This document shows, piece by piece, positions 61,515 through 64,000 of a stretch of DNA of 64,000 nucleotides; the stretch's first letter is position 1; each line of letters begins with the position of its first letter. The position numbers and the translations under genes are program-made. The stretch is from Acetobacter indonesiensis (GTDB lineage: Bacteria; Pseudomonadota; Alphaproteobacteria; Acetobacterales; Acetobacteraceae), in assembly GCF_000963945.1 (NCBI RefSeq), contig NZ_BAMW01000015.1:248001-312000 (forward strand). The letters run 5' to 3'. Under the pieces are notes generated by a model. That model did no database searches. It was not told the origin of the DNA and was given only the letters and a program-made list of their open reading frames with translations.

Positions 61515-62720
61515 ATGAGCATTCGTGGCGTAGGGGTGCGTACGCCCGATGTGCTGATTATTGGTGCCGGTGCCGCAGGGCTGATGGCTGCAATGACCGC
61601 CGCCCGGCGCGGTAAAAAGGTTGTGGTGCTGGACCACGCGCCGGAAGCAGGACGGAAAATCCTGATTTCGGGTGGTGGACGGTGCAATTTCACCAATAAA
61701 GACATCAAGCCAGAGTGCTTTTTATCGCAAAATAAGCATTTTGCCCGCTCTGCTTTAAGCCGCTACAAACCTGCTGATTTTCTGGCGTTATTGGCCGCGC
61801 ATAAAATAGCGTGGCATGAGAAAAAACTAGGCCAGTTGTTTTGCGACAATTCAGCACAGGACATTGTACGCATGCTGTTGGCGGAGTGTGAGGCATCTGG
61901 CGTGCATCTTCTGCTTGATGTGCGCATTACGGATGTAAGCCGCGCCGAGCATTTTCGCGTGCAAACTTCTGCCGGGGAGTTTTCAAGCCCTGCCCTGGTG
62001 CTGGCGACGGGTGGCTTGTCCATTCCCAAGCTGGGGGCCACCAGTTTCAGCTACGATGTTGCCCGCCGTTTTGGTCTTCCCATCATTAACCCAGAACCCG
62101 CTCTGGTACCGCTCGTCTTCGGGCGCGAGGAAGAAAGCTGGGTGAGGGAACTGGCCGGGGTGTCTCTGCCAGTCAAAGCAAGCTGCGGTAAAATTGCGTT
62201 TGAAGAAGCGCTGCTCTTTACGCATCGCGGCCTTTCTGGCCCTGCTTTGTTGCAGATATCGTCATATTGGCGGTCAGGGCAACCAGTGCGGCTGGATCTG
62301 CTGCCGGGGCAGGATATTGGGCAGCATCTGGCCGCCTTGAAAGCCGCTAAGGGCAAAATGAAGGGTGCTGCTGCGCTGCATCGATGGTTACCGCAACGTC
62401 TGGCACAGGAGCTGGCACGGCAGTTCACGTCTGACCGGCCTGTTGTGGAATGGTCGGATAAAACCATCCGCGCCTTGGCGGAGCATATTCACCGTATGGA
62501 CATGCACCCCACCGGAACCGAAGGATTTGCGAAAGCCGAAGTGACACGTGGCGGGGTGGATACGCGGGCTTTATCTTCCAAGACGATGGAAGCCGAACGT
62601 GTGCCGGGCCTATATGTTATTGGCGAAGCCGTAGATGTAACGGGCTGGCTCGGCGGTTACAATTTTCACTGGGCATGGGCCAGTGGGCACGCAGTTGGTC
62701 AGGCTCTAGGCTCGGCCTGA
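61515..62720 (+). CDS. BaiN/YhiN-family FAD-dependent oxidoreductase
   Basis: A 401-residue flavoprotein of the HI0933/YhiN/BaiN family. The N-terminal dinucleotide motif is DVLIIGAGAAGLMAAMTAAR (about 12-31), followed by GRKILISGGGRCNFTN, the middle insert domain (about 195-330), and the C-terminal FAD-closing motif GLYVIGEAVDVTGWLGGYNF. Substrate not established for most members. It starts 14 bases after the FzlA-like gene and is probably cotranscribed. Confidence 0.9.
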   Translation: MSIRGVGVRTPDVLIIGAGAAGLMAAMTAARRGKKVVVLDHAPEAGRKILISGGGRCNFTNKDIKPECFLSQNKHFARSALSRYKPADFLALLAAHKIAWHEKKLGQLFCDNSAQDIVRMLLAECEASGVHLLLDVRITDVSRAEHFRVQTSAGEFSSPALVLATGGLSIPKLGATSFSYDVARRFGLPIINPEPALVPLVFGREEESWVRELAGVSLPVKASCGKIAFEEALLFTHRGLSGPALLQISSYWRSGQPVRLDLLPGQDIGQHLAALKAAKGKMKGAAALHRWLPQRLAQELARQFTSDRPVVEWSDKTIRALAEHIHRMDMHPTGTEGFAKAEVTRGGVDTRALSSKTMEAERVPGLYVIGEAVDVTGWLGGYNFHWAWASGHAVGQALGSA

Positions 62721-62815
62721 TAAGGCATCCCGTTCCCAGATTTTGATACAGTAGCGACCTGCGGGGCAGAAAAGCTGGCGGCTACCAAGACGGGTTCAGT
62801 TCTCAGTGCCGTCCA

Positions 62816-63769
62816 TCAGGCTTTTCGTTCTGCGGCAAGTTCAAGTGCGCGGGCATAGACTGTGCGGCGTGGGAGCCCTGCCGCTGTTGCGGCAAGAGAA
62901 GCAGCGTCTTTTACCGAATGTGTTTCCAGCAATGTGCGGAGGGTCGTATCCAGATCATCAGCGCTGGTTTCCTCGGCTTCGGCCGGGCCAAGGAGCACCG
63001 TGATTTCCCCCCGTGGAGGTGTTTCCGCGTAAAAAGCCGCTAAATCTGCCACGGATGCCCTTTTGACTTCCTCAAAGCGTTTGGTCAGTTCTCTTGCCAC
63101 AGCACAGGCTCGGTCCGGGCCGAAAACTTCTGCCATGTCAGCCAGTGTTTCTGCCAGACGATGAGGCGCTTCATGCCAGATGAGGGTCGCTGCTAATCCG
63201 GCCCGTTCAGCGGCACGCAGTTGGGCAAAGGCCTCCTTCCGGGCAGCAGACCGGGGGGGAGGGAAGCCGACAAACATGAACGGATGCGGCGGCAGGCCAG
63301 AAAGCACAAGGGCGGTCAGCGCAGCGTTAGGGCCAGGGACGACTGTCAGGGGGATATCTGCATCAATAGCGGCCCGGACCAGTCGGTATCCGGGGTCGGA
63401 AAGCAGGGGCATACCCGCATCAGAAACCAGCGCGATATGAGCCCCGTTTTGCAGGCGTTCAATCAGGGCCGGAACGCGCTGGCGTTCATTATGTTCATGC
63501 AACGCCTCGGTGCGGACGGAAATGCTGTTTTCAGACAGAAGGCGGGCGGTGGTGCGTGTATCTTCACATAAAACCAGATCAGCCTCGGCAAGGGCGCGGG
63601 CAGCACGCGGGCTGAAGTCGCCCAGATTACCAATGGGTGTTGCAACAAGTGTTAGGTTAAATGCACGCGGAACATGACTTACGGGCTTTCCTTCGCTATG
63701 GAGAAAGCTGTCCCGGTCGCACTGTGCATCAGACCGGTTGTTTTCGGAGGACGAACTGGATGATGTCAC
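62816..63769 (-). CDS. rsmI: 16S rRNA (cytidine-1402-2'-O)-methyltransferase
   Basis: RsmI methylates C1402 in the ribosomal decoding centre. Motifs are LTLVATPIGNLGDFSPRAAR, the GxLYxxxTP-type SAM pocket (ALVSDAGMPLLSDPGYRLVR) and VVPGPNAALTALVLSGLPP. I chose GTG 63769 because AGGAAAG lies nine bases upstream, giving 317 residues with a Ser/Asn-rich leader; the frame stays open to 63817. It diverges from the lipoprotein gene starting at 63760, so the two 5' coding ends overlap by 10 bases. Confidence 0.93.
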   Translation of the reverse strand: MTSSSSSSENNRSDAQCDRDSFLHSEGKPVSHVPRAFNLTLVATPIGNLGDFSPRAARALAEADLVLCEDTRTTARLLSENSISVRTEALHEHNERQRVPALIERLQNGAHIALVSDAGMPLLSDPGYRLVRAAIDADIPLTVVPGPNAALTALVLSGLPPHPFMFVGFPPPRSAARKEAFAQLRAAERAGLAATLIWHEAPHRLAETLADMAEVFGPDRACAVARELTKRFEEVKRASVADLAAFYAETPPRGEITVLLGPAEAEETSADDLDTTLRTLLETHSVKDAASLAATAAGLPRRTVYARALELAAERKA

Positions 63770-64000
63770 GCGCCTATTCTTTCCTGTCAGGAGCACCCAC
63801 GGGTGGTCTGGCGGCAAACCGCGCGGCGCGCAAGACCGGAATAGCGGTTTTGGGCACGGTTGGGCTTTTGCTGGCAGGCTGTGCAGACCAGTCAGGCACA
63901 GGTAGCACCAGCGTCCAGCCCCCGAAAGCCAGCCACAAAGTTGGTGTTCTACTGCCGTTAAGCGGCCCGAACGCAGGGCTTGGGCGTGAATTGTTATCTG
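63760..64000 (+). CDS. LpoA/LppC-family lipoprotein, N-terminal part (runs off window)
   Basis: Eighty codons are visible. A type II signal peptide ends in the lipobox LLAGC, a Ser/Thr-rich linker follows, then HKVGVLLPLSGPNAGLGREL, the start of the periplasmic-binding-protein fold of penicillin-binding protein activators. ATG 63760 (next ATG at 63763) is preceded by GGAGG. Divergence from rsmI (yraL) is the conserved context of this family (YraM/LpoA), which stimulates peptidoglycan synthesis from the outer membrane. Truncated only by the window end. Confidence 0.85.
   Translation, partial: MMSRAYSFLSGAPTGGLAANRAARKTGIAVLGTVGLLLAGCADQSGTGSTSVQPPKASHKVGVLLPLSGPNAGLGRELLS

Noticed and set aside
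1-64000. tRNA, rRNA, CRISPR array, insertion sequence or prophage
   Set aside because: No cloverleaf-like tDNA, repeat-spacer series, transposase, integrase or terminal inverted repeats were seen in any gap or frame.

Overview
The window reads as chromosomal DNA of an alphaproteobacterium, most likely an acetic acid bacterium (Acetobacteraceae, Acetobacter-like). Supporting this are a CcrM-type GANTC methyltransferase coupled to rnhB, the alphaproteobacterial gpmI-envC-ctpA-YibQ-rppH order, carA-carB-greA, YqeY-dnaG-rpoD, a complete minCDE set beside an FzlA-like GST, EmrAB and MsbA-type exporters, and long charged tails on S6 and L9. Base composition looks even and moderately GC-rich. I see no rRNA, tRNA, insertion sequence, phage or CRISPR array. 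The genus is inferred from gene content, not proven.

Layout. 0-4 kb: an MFS exporter, a membrane-anchored CsbD protein, then rnhB-ccrM behind a leader packed with GANTC sites. 4-12 kb: an ankyrin-like periplasmic protein and a tightly coupled operon MoxR / DUF58 / BatA-DUF4159 / vWA membrane protein of unknown function. 12-19.4 kb: DUF1285, CCA-adding enzyme, an ABC exporter, emrAB behind a TetR-type operator, and a small CsbD stress protein. 19.4-22.7 kb: a TonB siderophore receptor and an AraC regulator. 22.7-29.1 kb: the gpmI-envC-ctpA-deacetylase-rppH operon linking glycolysis, septal wall cleavage and RNA decay. 29.5-36.1 kb: carA-carB-greA-ilvA, with carA carrying an N-terminal helix-turn-helix domain. 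36.3-42.9 kb: the macromolecular synthesis block (YqeY, dnaG, rpoD, a GNAT enzyme, then rpsF-rpsR-rplI). 42.9-51.2 kb: cfa and the outer-membrane biogenesis operon lptF-lptG-lptD-surA-rsmA. 51.4-56 kb: an aldo/keto reductase, a porin and cysG. 56-58.6 kb: an ABC exporter coupled to a GntR regulator. 58.7-64 kb: minCDE, FzlA-like, a BaiN flavoprotein, and rsmI diverging from the start of a LpoA-family lipoprotein cut by the window end.

Most genes are housekeeping and sit in overlapping, translationally coupled operons. The most unusual points are regulatory. (1) CarA is fused to a Cro/YdaS-like DNA-binding domain while its promoter region carries two near-identical inverted repeats, suggesting that a pyrimidine/arginine-pathway enzyme may control its own gene. 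(2) Five GANTC sites lie in 83 bp before rnhB-ccrM, two of them inside a perfect 15-bp inverted repeat, suggesting methylation feedback on ccrM. (3) Several palindromic operators (emrAB, TonB receptor, lptF) have no cognate regulator gene nearby.
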